From Paraburkholderia ginsengisoli NBRC 100965 (GTDB taxonomy: Bacteria > Pseudomonadota > Gammaproteobacteria > Burkholderiales > Burkholderiaceae): a stretch of DNA of 64,000 nucleotides. The notes below the pieces were generated by a model. It had not been told where the DNA came from. It did no database searches and was given only the letters and a program-made list of their open reading frames with translations. Positions 26,296-34,704 of the stretch are shown here, piece by piece; position 1 is the stretch's first letter; every line of letters begins with the position of its first letter. The DNA lies in NCBI RefSeq assembly GCF_000739735.1, contig NZ_BBJF01000011.1, forward strand, positions 248,001-312,000, written 5' to 3'. The position numbers and the translations under genes were made by a program.

Positions 26296-27060
26296 ATGCC
26301 GAAGAATCAGCCCCATCCCAGCGAACCGAAACGCGCACGCGCCGTCGCCAAGGCCGCCTCCGCGCCCGAACCGGCCGCGGCCGCCGTCAAACCGAAGCTC
26401 GATCCCGCAGCCGGTCTCGCCGGTCTCGGCGCGTTGCGCGACGCGTTGAAGGTCGATACGCAACGCCGCGAGCGGGAACGCGCCGCGGCGGCCGCCGCGC
26501 AGCGCGAAGCCTCGGCGGACGCCGACCTGTTTCGCCGCGAGATCGGCTCGGTCGCACCACTCGCGGTGCCGCCGCGCGCCACCTTGCCGCGCAATCCCCC
26601 ACCGCCGCTGCCGGTGCAAACGCTGCTCGACGAAGAAGCCGTGCTGCACGAAGCGATCTCCGACGAGTTCGACCCCGAGGTGCTGCTCGAAACCGATGAA
26701 ACGCTGTCCTACTGCCGCCCCGGCGTGAGCCGGGAAGTCGTGCGCAAACTGCGGCGCGGCGACTGGATCGTGCAGTCGCAAATCGACCTGCACGGGATGC
26801 GCCGCGACGAAGCGCGCGAGGCGCTCGCCGAGTTCATCCGCGAATCGGTGAAGCGCGGGCTGCGCTGTTTGCGCGTGATCCACGGCAAGGGCTTGGGATC
26901 GATCGGCAAGGAACCGGTGCTGAAGGGCAAAGTGCGCGCGTGGCTGGTGCAGAAGTCCGAGGTCATCGCGTTCTGTCAGGCGCGTCCGCACGACGGCGGC
27001 GCCGGCGCGGTGGTCGTGCTGCTGCAGCCGGGCGCGGTGCCGCCTTCCGCCAAGCCTTGA
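26296..27060 (+). CDS. Smr-domain protein (SmrA-like)
   Basis: The 254-residue protein has an Ala/Pro/Arg-rich disordered N-terminal half (1-110, including a PPPPLPVQ stretch). A C-terminal small MutS-related domain follows: IDLHGMRRDEAREALAEFI (DLHG at 164-167) and RVIHGKGLGS (HGKG at 196-199). Stand-alone Smr proteins of this DLHG/HGKG type are nicking endonucleases or ribosome-rescue-associated nucleases in characterised cases. Which applies here is unknown. It is followed after 10 bp by the TRIC-family gene, so the two are likely cotranscribed. Confidence 0.88.
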   Translation: MPKNQPHPSEPKRARAVAKAASAPEPAAAAVKPKLDPAAGLAGLGALRDALKVDTQRRERERAAAAAAQREASADADLFRREIGSVAPLAVPPRATLPRNPPPPLPVQTLLDEEAVLHEAISDEFDPEVLLETDETLSYCRPGVSREVVRKLRRGDWIVQSQIDLHGMRRDEAREALAEFIRESVKRGLRCLRVIHGKGLGSIGKEPVLKGKVRAWLVQKSEVIAFCQARPHDGGAGAVVVLLQPGAVPPSAKP

Positions 27061-27070
27061 CGGAGTCACC

Positions 27071-27694
27071 GTGATCCATCCAAGGCTGACGCTTGCGCTG
27101 ACCATCATGGAAGCGCTGGCGATTTTCGCGTACGCCATTTCCGGCTTCATCGAAGCCCGCAGCCGCCGGCTCGACGCGGTGGGCACCTTTCTCGTGGCGA
27201 TCGCCACGGCCTTCGGCGGCGGCACGCTGCGCGACGTGCTGCTGGAGCGGCGGCCGTTCTATTGGGTCGAGCATCAGGGCTATCTGATCGCGATCTTCGT
27301 GATGTCGCTGTTCGCGCCGACGCTGCTGAAGATGACCTCGCGCCTGCTCTCCGAGCGGGTACTGCTGGTGGCCGACGCGGTGGGCCTCGGCCTCTTCAGC
27401 ATAGCGGGCACGTCGATCGCGCACGACGCGCAGATGCCGTGGTTCACGTCGGTGATGATGGGCGTGTTGACCGGTGTGTTCGGCGGCGTGATCCGCGACG
27501 TGCTGTGCAACGAGGTACCGCTGATCCTGCGCGACTCGCGGCCTTACGCGACCTGCGCGTTCGTCGGCTGCTGGCTGTACGTGCTGCTCGACTACGTGAA
27601 TTTCGACACCGTGTATAGCGTGCTGATCGCGACCGCGTTTATCCTGCTGGCACGGCTGGTGACGTTCCGGTTCGACGTGCGTCTGCCGCATTGA
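27071..27694 (+). CDS. TRIC/UPF0126 family cation channel
   Basis: The 207-residue membrane protein starts at GTG 27071 behind GGAG (27062-27065). It has two internally repeated three-helix units. Each carries the family motif FGGGTLRDVLLERRPF (about 48-63) or FGGVIRDVLCNEVPL (about 136-150). This is the YadS/YicG (TRIC) fold, which forms trimeric monovalent-cation channels in studied prokaryotes. The operon partner is the Smr protein, with no obvious functional link. Confidence 0.85.
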   Translation: MIHPRLTLALTIMEALAIFAYAISGFIEARSRRLDAVGTFLVAIATAFGGGTLRDVLLERRPFYWVEHQGYLIAIFVMSLFAPTLLKMTSRLLSERVLLVADAVGLGLFSIAGTSIAHDAQMPWFTSVMMGVLTGVFGGVIRDVLCNEVPLILRDSRPYATCAFVGCWLYVLLDYVNFDTVYSVLIATAFILLARLVTFRFDVRLPH

Positions 27695-27865
27695 GCGCGC
27701 GCGCCGTCCGCACTTCAGCGCGTCGGCGACGTTCGCGGCAAGCGGCACGCAGTAAGCGGCGGACATGACTGTCGATTTTCACCGCCGCCGTTCGTCGTGA
27801 GATAAACGGCCCCCGCGGCCGTCGTTGCGCCACGCGCGCCCCCGCAACCGCCCTAGGTGACCACG

Positions 27866-28525
27866 ATGACCCCGAAGCTCTATGCCCACCCGTTCTCGTC
27901 GTACTGCCAGAAGGTCCTGACCGCGCTCTACGAAAACGGCACGCCGTTCGAGCTGCGCCTGCTGGCGCACGACGACCCGCACGTCATGGCGGAATTCGCC
28001 GCGCTCTGGCCGATCAAGCGTTTTCCGGTGCTGGTCGACGGAGACCGGACCGTGGTCGAGGCGAGCATCATCATCGAATATCTCGGTCTTTATCATCCGG
28101 GGCCGACAGCGCTGTTACCCGCCGACGCCCGCGCCGCACTGGAAGTGCGCAGCATGGACCGCTTCTTCGACAACTACGTGTCGACGCCGCAGCAGAAGAT
28201 CGTCTACGACAGCATGCGCCCCGAGGCGGAGCGCGATCCGCAGGCGGTCGCCAACGCGCGCGCGATGCTCGACACCGCGTACGGCTGGCTCGACCAGGTG
28301 ATGGCCGGGCGCGAATGGGCCGCCGGCGACATCTTCAGCCTGGCCGACTGCGGCGCCGCGCCGTTCCTCTTCTACGCCGACTGGACCCATCCGATCGGCC
28401 CGGCCTTCGCAAACGTGCGGGCGTACCGTCAGCGATTGCTGGCGCGGCCGTCGTTCGCGCGCGCGGTCGACGAAGCGCGGCCGTATCGACCGCTGTTTCC
28501 GCTCGGCGCGCCGGACCGCGACTGA
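27866..28525 (+). CDS. Glutathione S-transferase family protein
   Basis: The start ATG 27866 was chosen over GTG 27857 because AGGTGA (27855-27860) then forms a ribosome binding site 5 bp upstream. This gives 219 residues. The thioredoxin-like N-domain has KLYAHPFSSYCQKVLTALYE (active-site Ser/Cys region), KRFPVLVDGD (cis-Pro) and VVEASIIIEYL (the glutathione-binding E-S/A pair). The helical C-domain has SLADCGAAPFLFYADW. Substrate unknown. It is a soluble cytosolic enzyme by family. The neighbouring LysR gene lies downstream on the same strand and may not be related. Confidence 0.87.
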   Translation: MTPKLYAHPFSSYCQKVLTALYENGTPFELRLLAHDDPHVMAEFAALWPIKRFPVLVDGDRTVVEASIIIEYLGLYHPGPTALLPADARAALEVRSMDRFFDNYVSTPQQKIVYDSMRPEAERDPQAVANARAMLDTAYGWLDQVMAGREWAAGDIFSLADCGAAPFLFYADWTHPIGPAFANVRAYRQRLLARPSFARAVDEARPYRPLFPLGAPDRD

Positions 28526-28639
28526 GCAGCGCTCATCGGCGAGCCGCCGCGCCGACTCCACCCTTTCGCGACAACATGATTTCCACCCGGTAAACTTCCA
28601 CCCGAAAGCCACTTCCGGCCGTCACTCATAAGGCACACC

Positions 28640-29557
28640 ATGGACCGTTTCGAAGCGATGGAGATATTTACGCGTGTGGTCGAGGCGAACAGCTTCACCA
28701 AAGTATCCGAATCGCTCGACCTGCCCCGCGCCAAAGTCAGCCGCACGATCCAGGCGCTTGAGGAACACGTCGGCGTGCGTCTGCTGAACCGCTCGACGCG
28801 CCAGGTGAGCGTGACCGAAGACGGCGCGTCGTTCTACGAGCGCTGCGTGCAGATTCTCGCCGAAGTCGCCGACGCCGAATCGTCGCTGTCGAACAAGCGC
28901 GAGAGTCCGGCCGGCACGATCCGCGTCGATACGTCCGGCACGCTTGCCCGCGCGCTGCTGCTGCCCGCGCTCGACGATTTCTACCGGCAATACCCGCAGA
29001 TCGACGTGCGTCTCGGCCTCGCGGATCGCAACATCGATCTGATCCAGGATGGTGTGGATTGTGTGATCCGCATGGGCACGCCGGAGGAGTCGAGCCTCGT
29101 CGCGAAACGCATCGGCGAAGCGCGCATCGTTACGTGCGCGTCCCCCGCGTATCTGCAGAAATACGGCACGCCGACCACGCTCGAAGAACTCGCGCAGCAT
29201 CGCGCCGTCAACTACGTGTCGGCGCGTACCGGCCGCACCTTCCCGTTCGAATACGAAGTGGACGGCGAGATCGCGAAAGTAGCGATGAAAAGCGTGCTCG
29301 CCGTGAACGACGGGTCGGTATACATCGGCGCGGGCGCGCTCGGCCACGGGATCATCCAGCCGTCGCGCTTCATGGTCGCCGAGCTGATCGAACAAGGCGC
29401 GCTGAAGGAAATCCTCACGAACTACACGAGCCCCGGCACGCCGCTGTCGATCCTATACGCGCATCGCCGCAATCTGAGTTCGCGGCTGCGCGCGTTCATC
29501 GACTGGGTGAGCGAGCTGACGCACAACAATCCGGATCTGCGCATTCCGGACGCGTAA
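28640..29557 (+). CDS. LysR-type transcriptional regulator
   Basis: The 305-residue protein begins MDRFEAMEIFTRVVEANSFT with a winged helix-turn-helix including LPRAKVSRTIQALEEHVGV. A periplasmic-binding-protein-like effector domain (about 90-295) follows. It resembles the large, mostly uncharacterised group of LysR proteins that repress quinone, aldehyde or efflux genes. Its target is not evident, and it is not divergent from any gene here. It ends at a strong shared terminator. Confidence 0.88.
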   Translation: MDRFEAMEIFTRVVEANSFTKVSESLDLPRAKVSRTIQALEEHVGVRLLNRSTRQVSVTEDGASFYERCVQILAEVADAESSLSNKRESPAGTIRVDTSGTLARALLLPALDDFYRQYPQIDVRLGLADRNIDLIQDGVDCVIRMGTPEESSLVAKRIGEARIVTCASPAYLQKYGTPTTLEELAQHRAVNYVSARTGRTFPFEYEVDGEIAKVAMKSVLAVNDGSVYIGAGALGHGIIQPSRFMVAELIEQGALKEILTNYTSPGTPLSILYAHRRNLSSRLRAFIDWVSELTHNNPDLRIPDA

Positions 29558-29583
29558 GGCCGCCAATACGCGGGCGTCAAGAC

Positions 29584-29623
29584 AAAGCCCCATGCGTTGC
29601 GAAACAACGCATGGGGCTTTTTT
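29584..29623. terminator. Bidirectional terminator LysR / gts operon
   Basis: A perfect 16-bp stem has arms 29584-29599 and 29605-29620 with a CGAAA loop, and is flanked by AAA and TTTTTT. It ends both the LysR transcript and the convergent sugar ABC operon. Confidence 0.95.
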
Positions 29624-29662
29624 ACTGAAGCATCAAACCGCCAACTGGCGCAACGCTCGCGC

Positions 29663-30778
29663 TCAGGCAATCCGTTCTTCGTTGCTCGGATCGAACAGCA
29701 CCGCCTTCGACGTATCGAACAGCAGCGTCGTGTTCGTCAGCGGCTGCGGATTCGACGCCGGGTGCACGCGGCTCACGATGCGCTTGCCGTTGACCTGCGC
29801 GAACACCAGCGTGTCCGGGCCGGTCGGCTCGATCACGTCGACCTTCACTTCGATCGGCTGCAGTTGCGCGTTGTCGCCATGCGCGCCGCGCGCGTCGGTG
29901 ATGCGCTCCGGGCGCAAGCCGAGAATCACTTCGCGACCGACGTGCGACTTCACCTTCGCCGAGTCGAACGGCAGGTTCAGCACCTTGCGCGCGACGCCCG
30001 TGTCCAGTTCGAGGCCGACGCCCGCGCCCTGCTCGACCAGTTTGCCCTGGATGAAGTTCATCGGCGGCGCGCCGATGAAGCCGGCCACGAACAGGTTCGA
30101 CGGCGAGTCGTAGATTTCCTGCGGCGCGCCGAACTGCTGGACGATACCGTCCTTCATCACCGCGATGCGATCGCCGAGCGTCATCGCTTCGATCTGATCG
30201 TGCGTCACGTAGACGATCGTCGTGCCGAGGCGTTGATGCAGCAGCTTGATTTCCGAACGCATCTCGATACGCAGCTTCGCGTCGAGGTTCGACAGCGGTT
30301 CGTCGAACAGGAACATCACCGGGTCGCGCGCCAATGCACGGCCCATTGCCACGCGCTGGCGCTGGCCGCCGGACAGTTGCCCCGGCTTGCGGTCGAGCAG
30401 GTGCGTGATCTGCAGCGTGTTCGACACGCGATCGACGATCTGCGCCTGCTCCTGCTTCGGCACCTTGCGGATATTCAGGCCGAACGAGATGTTCTCGCGC
30501 ACCGTCATCGACGGATACAGCGCGTACGACTGGAACACCATCGCGATGTCGCGATCTTTCGGCGACAGGTTGTTCACCGTCTTGCCGTCGATCTGGATCT
30601 CGCCCTTGGTCACGGTTTCGAGGCCGGCGATCATGTTGAGCAGCGTCGACTTACCGCAGCCCGAGCCGCCGACCAGAATCAGGAACTGGCCGTCTTCGAT
30701 GTCGATGTTGACACCCTTCAGAACCGGCACCCCGTTCGGGTAGGTCTTGTACACGTCACGGATGGAAAGGCTTGCCAT
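29663..30778 (-). CDS. gtsD: Sugar ABC transporter ATPase (GtsD/UgpC/MsmK type)
   Basis: The 371-residue ATPase has Walker A GGSGCGKST (37-45), the signature LSGGQRQRV, Walker B MFLFDEPLSNLDAKLR and the switch VTHD. A C-terminal TOBE/OB domain (about 235-371) is typical of CUT1 sugar importers. It is the last gene of the importer operon, 110 bp after gtsC, with a 9-bp-stem hairpin between them. Generic databases may label it UgpC. The glucose/mannose assignment rests on the binding protein and on the adjoining zwf-pgl-glk genes. Confidence 0.88.
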   Translation of the reverse strand: MASLSIRDVYKTYPNGVPVLKGVNIDIEDGQFLILVGGSGCGKSTLLNMIAGLETVTKGEIQIDGKTVNNLSPKDRDIAMVFQSYALYPSMTVRENISFGLNIRKVPKQEQAQIVDRVSNTLQITHLLDRKPGQLSGGQRQRVAMGRALARDPVMFLFDEPLSNLDAKLRIEMRSEIKLLHQRLGTTIVYVTHDQIEAMTLGDRIAVMKDGIVQQFGAPQEIYDSPSNLFVAGFIGAPPMNFIQGKLVEQGAGVGLELDTGVARKVLNLPFDSAKVKSHVGREVILGLRPERITDARGAHGDNAQLQPIEVKVDVIEPTGPDTLVFAQVNGKRIVSRVHPASNPQPLTNTTLLFDTSKAVLFDPSNEERIA

Positions 30779-30828
30779 GCTGTGAATCCTCTTGTCTCTG
30801 TACTGCCTGAAAACGTCTTGTCGGGTGA

Positions 30829-30858
30829 CGGCGGCGCCAGTTTATTGAAGCGCCGCCG
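30829..30858 (-). other. Intercistronic hairpin gtsC-gtsD
   Basis: CGGCGGCGC (30829-30837) and GCGCCGCCG (30850-30858) form a perfect 9-bp stem with a 12-nt loop in the 110-bp gap. No T-run follows. It could partially attenuate or stabilise the mRNA. Confidence 0.55.
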
Positions 30859-30888
30859 CGCTCGGATGGTTTGGCTCGCAGCCCGGGT

Positions 30889-31746
30889 TTAGCCCTTCAC
30901 TGCGCCGGCCGTCAGGCCCCGCACGAAATAGCGTCCGGCGATGATGTACACCAGCAGCGTCGGCAACGCGGCGATGATCGCGCCGGCCATGTCCACGTTG
31001 TATTCCTTCACGCCGGTCGAGGTGTTCACGAGGTTGTTCAGCGCCACCGTGATCGGCATCGAATCGACGCCGGAGAACACAATCCCGAACAGGAAGTCAT
31101 TCCAGATCTGCGTGAATTGCCAGATCAGGCACACCATGAAAATCGGCAGCGACACCGGCAGCAGGATCTTCGTGAAGATCGTGAAAAAACCCGCGCCGTC
31201 GATGCGCGCCGCTTTCACGAGTTCAGCCGGAATGCTCACGTAGAAGTTGCGGAAGAACATCGTGGTGAACGCGATACCGTAGATCACGTGCACCAGCACC
31301 AGACCGGTCGTCGTGTTCGACAGGCCCATCATGCCTTCGAAGCGCGCCATTGGCAGCAGGATCGCCTGGAACGGAATGAAGCAGCCGACCAGCAGCATCG
31401 TGAAGATCGGATCCGCGCCACGGAAACGCCAGTGCGTGAGCACATAGCCGTTGAACGCGCCGATGATCGACGAGATCAGCACGGCGGGAATCACCATGCG
31501 CACCGAGTTCATGAAGAACGGCTGCATGCCGTCGCAACGCACGCCCGTACAGGCGCCGCTCCATGCCTTGATCCACGGATCGATACTCCAGCGAGTCGGC
31601 GGCGTGAGCAGGTTGCCGGTGCGCAGCTGGTCGATGTCCTTGAACGACGTGGACAGCATCACGTACAGCGGGAACAGGAAATACAGGGCGAACAGAATCA
31701 GGGCCGCGTAAATGACGGCACGGCTGATCGTCATTTTAGGCTGCAT
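30889..31746 (-). CDS. gtsC: Sugar ABC transporter permease (GtsC/MalG type)
   Basis: The 285-residue protein has six membrane segments and the EAA loop IPAELVKAARIDGAGFFTIF, which docks the ATPase. The start ATG 31746 has GAGGAG upstream. A second in-frame ATG lies at 31734. It overlaps the 3' end of gtsB by 11 bp, so translation is coupled. It belongs to the CUT1 family and forms the heteromeric channel with GtsB. Confidence 0.87.
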   Translation of the reverse strand: MQPKMTISRAVIYAALILFALYFLFPLYVMLSTSFKDIDQLRTGNLLTPPTRWSIDPWIKAWSGACTGVRCDGMQPFFMNSVRMVIPAVLISSIIGAFNGYVLTHWRFRGADPIFTMLLVGCFIPFQAILLPMARFEGMMGLSNTTTGLVLVHVIYGIAFTTMFFRNFYVSIPAELVKAARIDGAGFFTIFTKILLPVSLPIFMVCLIWQFTQIWNDFLFGIVFSGVDSMPITVALNNLVNTSTGVKEYNVDMAGAIIAALPTLLVYIIAGRYFVRGLTAGAVKG

Positions 31747-32674
31747 TGCGGGTGCTCCTCGATTCCAGATACATCAGCGGCACGAGCACGGCCACAACGG
31801 TGGCGAGCATCATCATCGACGATGCCGCGCCGACGCCGAGCTGCCCGCGATTGAACGAAAACGTGTACATGAAGATAGCCGGCAACGAAGACGACGTGCC
31901 CGGACCGCCCGCGGTCAACGCGACGACCAGGTCGAAGGTCTTGATGGTGATGTGGCAAAGAATCAGCAGCACGGAGAAGAACACCGGCCGCATGCTCGGA
32001 ATCACGATCTTGCGGTAGATGGTGGGCAGGTTCGCGCCGTCCATCTGCGCGGCCTTGAAGATCTCACCGTCGACACCGCGCAGGCCCGCGAGGAACAGTG
32101 CCATCACGAAGCCGGTGGATTGCCAGACCGCCGCGATCACGACGCAGAAGATCGCCTTGTCCGGATCGCCCAGCCAGCCGAACGAAAAGCTCGTCCAGCC
32201 CCAGTCGTGGAACACCTTTTCGAGGCCGACGCTCGGCGTCATGATCCACTGCCACGCCGTACCCGTGACGATGAACGAGAGCGCCATCGGGTAAAGGAAC
32301 ACGGCGCGCAGTGCGCCTTCGTTGCGGATCTGCTGATCGAGCAGGATCGCGAGAAACAGACCTAGGCCGATACAGATGGCGATGAACGGAATGCCGAACC
32401 AGCCGAGGTTGGCCGCCGAAGTCCAGAACACGTCGTTATCGAACAGTTCGCGATAGCGGTCGAGACCGGCGAATTCATACCGGGGCATCAGCCGCGAAGT
32501 GGACAGCGACAGAAAGCCGGTAATTGCGATGAAGCCGTACACGAAGATCAGGCTGATCACGACGCTGGGTGCGAGCACCAGCTTCGGAACCCAGCGATCG
32601 GCAAGGGCCGCCATGGGCGACGCGCGGCGGGCGGCGCTGGCCGTTTTCCCGTTTCCGCTGATAGAAGCAGTCAC
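31736..32674 (-). CDS. gtsB: Sugar ABC transporter permease (GtsB/MalF type)
   Basis: The GTG start at 32674 was chosen because GGAG lies seven to eight bases upstream (CAGGAGTCGAGTA-GTG). An upstream GTG at 32713 lacks this. The protein has 312 residues: a short Ser/Ala-rich N-tail, then six helices. The EAA loop is GEIFKAAQMDGANLPTIYRK. It pairs with GtsC in the inner membrane. The gap to gtsA (about 230 bp) contains a hairpin that may lower its expression relative to the binding protein. Confidence 0.87.
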   Translation of the reverse strand: MTASISGNGKTASAARRASPMAALADRWVPKLVLAPSVVISLIFVYGFIAITGFLSLSTSRLMPRYEFAGLDRYRELFDNDVFWTSAANLGWFGIPFIAICIGLGLFLAILLDQQIRNEGALRAVFLYPMALSFIVTGTAWQWIMTPSVGLEKVFHDWGWTSFSFGWLGDPDKAIFCVVIAAVWQSTGFVMALFLAGLRGVDGEIFKAAQMDGANLPTIYRKIVIPSMRPVFFSVLLILCHITIKTFDLVVALTAGGPGTSSSLPAIFMYTFSFNRGQLGVGAASSMMMLATVVAVLVPLMYLESRSTRNAA

Positions 32675-32852
32675 TACTCGACTCCTGCTGAAACTGTACT
32701 GCCGGGTGTTCACGCATGAATGACGCGAGTCCGCGACAGCATAGGTGTGACTCTATGAAACCAGGGTGAAGCCGCCTGCAAGCCGCGCACGCGCTGCGCG
32801 CATCACACACGTTGCACGCATTCGCGAATCGCCGTCGGCGACCTGAAGAACA

Positions 32853-32884
32853 CGCCCGGCGCTTCGTCGTGAAGCCACCGGGCG
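32853..32884 (-). other. Intercistronic hairpin gtsA-gtsB
   Basis: CGCCCGG (32853-32859) and CCGGGCG (32878-32884) pair around an inner CTTC/GAAG stem, 21 bp after the gtsA stop codon on the minus strand. Its place matches the hairpins that let binding-protein genes be expressed above their permease genes, as in malE-malF. Inference from position. Confidence 0.5.
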
Positions 32885-32904
32885 CGCCGCTTCGCTTACT
32901 TCAC

Positions 32905-34152
32905 TTACTTGGTCTTCGCTGCCTTCGCGAGCGCGGTGACGGCGCTCTTCGAATCCTGCTGCGAGTTCATGAACTTCGTGACCACGTCGGAGATCGCGCC
33001 GGCTGCTGCATCCGGTTGCGCCATGCCGTGTGCCAGCGACGGCACATAGCCACCCGCCTTGATCGCGATCTGTTCATCCGCGTACGACTTCTTCGCGCAG
33101 TCGTCGAACTTGTCCATCGGCACGCCCAGACGAACCGGGATCGACCCCTTGTTCAGGCTGAACTGCTCCTGGAACTGCGGCGTCATGATCGTCTTGGCGA
33201 GCGCCAGTTGACCCGGCGTGGCCGCCTTCTGGCCCTTCTGCTGGAAGAACACGAACGAGTCGACGTTGAACGTGTAGGCCTTTTCCGTGCCCGGCACAGC
33301 GGCGCACACGTAGTCCGAGCCCGACTTCTTGCCGGCGTTGGCGAATTCGCCCTTCGCCCAGTCGCCCATGAACTGCATGCCAGCCTTGCCGTTGATGACC
33401 ATCGCGGTGGCGAGGTTCCAGTCACGGCCCGTGCGGCCCGTGTCGAAGTAACCCTGGATCTTGCGGACCGTGTCGAACACGCCGACCATCTTGTCCGAAG
33501 TCAGCGTCTTTTCGTCGAGGTCGACCAGCGCCTTCTTGTAGAAGTCCGCGCCTTGCGACAGCACAACGTCTTCCCACAGCGTCAGGTCTTGCCACGGCTG
33601 ACCGCCCATCGCGATCGGCTGGATGCCGGCGGCCTTCATCTTGTCGGCCACGGCGAAGAACTCGGGCCACGTGGTCGGCGCCTTGCCGCCCGCCTTGTCG
33701 AGTGCCGCCTTGTTGATGTACAGCCAGTTCACGCGGTGCACCGAGAACGGCGCCGCCACGTAGTGACCGTCCGCGTGCATGATCTTGTCGATTTCCGGCG
33801 GGAGGTTCTTCTTCCAGTCGCCCGCGATCGAGTCGATCGGCACCAGCACGCCCTGCGAAGCCCAGTCCTGGATCAGCGGACCCTTGATCTGCGCGGCGCT
33901 CGGCGCATTGCCCGAGATCACCTGCGTCTTCAGAGCCGTCATGGCTGCCGCGCCGGCGCCACCCGCAACCGCGAAGTCCTTCCACGTGTAACCCTGCTTC
34001 GTCATGTCGTCCTTGAGGACGCCGACGGCTTTCGATTCACCGCCCGAGGTCCACCAGTGCAACACTTCGACCGACTCGGCAGCCTGCACCGCCGAGACGC
34101 CACACATCAGACCCGCAGCGCACAAAGCGCCCATGATCGCGCGAAATTTCAT
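32905..34152 (-). CDS. gtsA: Sugar ABC transporter substrate-binding protein (glucose/mannose type)
   Basis: The 415-residue protein has a Sec signal peptide (MKFRAIMGALCAAGLMCG, cleavage at VQAAES near residue 25). The mature family-1 extracellular solute-binding domain opens with VEVLHWWTSGGESKAV. Motifs such as GKAGMQFMGDWAKGEF and FVFFQQKGQKA are characteristic of the glucose/mannose binding proteins (GtsA/GltB). A very good ribosome binding site, GGAGGAG, precedes ATG 34152. It is first in gtsABCD and divergent from zwf, consistent with import of the hexose that the zwf-pgl-glk enzymes oxidise. Confidence 0.87.
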   Translation of the reverse strand: MKFRAIMGALCAAGLMCGVSAVQAAESVEVLHWWTSGGESKAVGVLKDDMTKQGYTWKDFAVAGGAGAAAMTALKTQVISGNAPSAAQIKGPLIQDWASQGVLVPIDSIAGDWKKNLPPEIDKIMHADGHYVAAPFSVHRVNWLYINKAALDKAGGKAPTTWPEFFAVADKMKAAGIQPIAMGGQPWQDLTLWEDVVLSQGADFYKKALVDLDEKTLTSDKMVGVFDTVRKIQGYFDTGRTGRDWNLATAMVINGKAGMQFMGDWAKGEFANAGKKSGSDYVCAAVPGTEKAYTFNVDSFVFFQQKGQKAATPGQLALAKTIMTPQFQEQFSLNKGSIPVRLGVPMDKFDDCAKKSYADEQIAIKAGGYVPSLAHGMAQPDAAAGAISDVVTKFMNSQQDSKSAVTALAKAAKTK

Positions 34153-34585
34153 TGCTTATCTCCTCCAGACACCTGAACAAAAAACAAATGGCCCCTGATG
34201 TCGCCAGGGTGCTGTGGTTGGTTCAAACAGGCAAAACACTGGGCGATCGAGCACGGTCGGGCGCATGCGCGAGGCATGTGCCGGCGGACCGTTGTCCGGC
34301 CGCTAGAAGCTCAAGAGATGAGTGGTTTGGGATGCAACTGTTTGTCTCCTCTTTTGATTTTTGCCTGCCCGCGTCGCGCGCGGCAGACTCGAGGTGCCTT
34401 GCAAGTCAACCCGGGCAACCGCCTTGCCAGCCGCTCCGCCGCCCGGATTTCCGTAAGGGGCGCCGGGGCATGCTGGCACGTGCCGACAGGCAATGTCCGT
34501 TAACATGCAGGGACGCCCGCCGATTCGAAAAACCGCGCAACCTGCCGAACAGCGCACGCTTTTTTCATCGAATTAGCGCTACCTC

Positions 34586-34613
34586 TTGATTTGGATTGTA
34601 GTTAAACTACAAT
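34586..34613 (+). promoter_or_regulatory. Sigma70 promoter of zwf-pgl-glk/hexR
   Basis: TTGATT (34586-34591), a 16-bp spacer and TACAAT (34608-34613) form a good promoter about 90 bp before the zwf ATG. The -10 is the right arm of the HexR-type palindrome, so a bound regulator would block polymerase. Confidence 0.65.
34595..34613. promoter_or_regulatory. HexR-type operator
   Basis: ATTGTAGTTAAACTACAAT is a perfect 19-bp palindrome about a central base. Its core, TGTAGTTAAACTACA (34597-34611), fits the published HexR consensus TGTARTWWWAYTACA at every position. HexR (RpiR family) is released by 2-keto-3-deoxy-6-phosphogluconate. The C-terminal half of the glk product in this operon is a HexR-like protein. 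Confidence 0.8.
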
Positions 34614-34704
34614 TCAGTGTCAAAAAATATTTTATCGGACTACGGTCGCCTTTTCCGAACAGTGCGCGGTCAGCGCGGCGGCCCCAGGACATCGACGGAG
34701 ACTC

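Larger units (their letters stand above)
34153..34704. other. 552-bp divergent control region gtsA / zwf
   Basis: No gene is supported here. The zwf-proximal end (34580-34640) is A/T-rich against the local base composition and holds a promoter and a HexR-type palindrome. The 400 bp on the gtsA side have no obvious -10. They may carry a long gtsA leader. Confidence 0.6.

Noticed and set aside
34152..34589. Small frames in the gtsA-zwf control region
   Set aside because: No ribosome binding site, no recognisable signal or domain, and the region has regulatory-type base composition near zwf.
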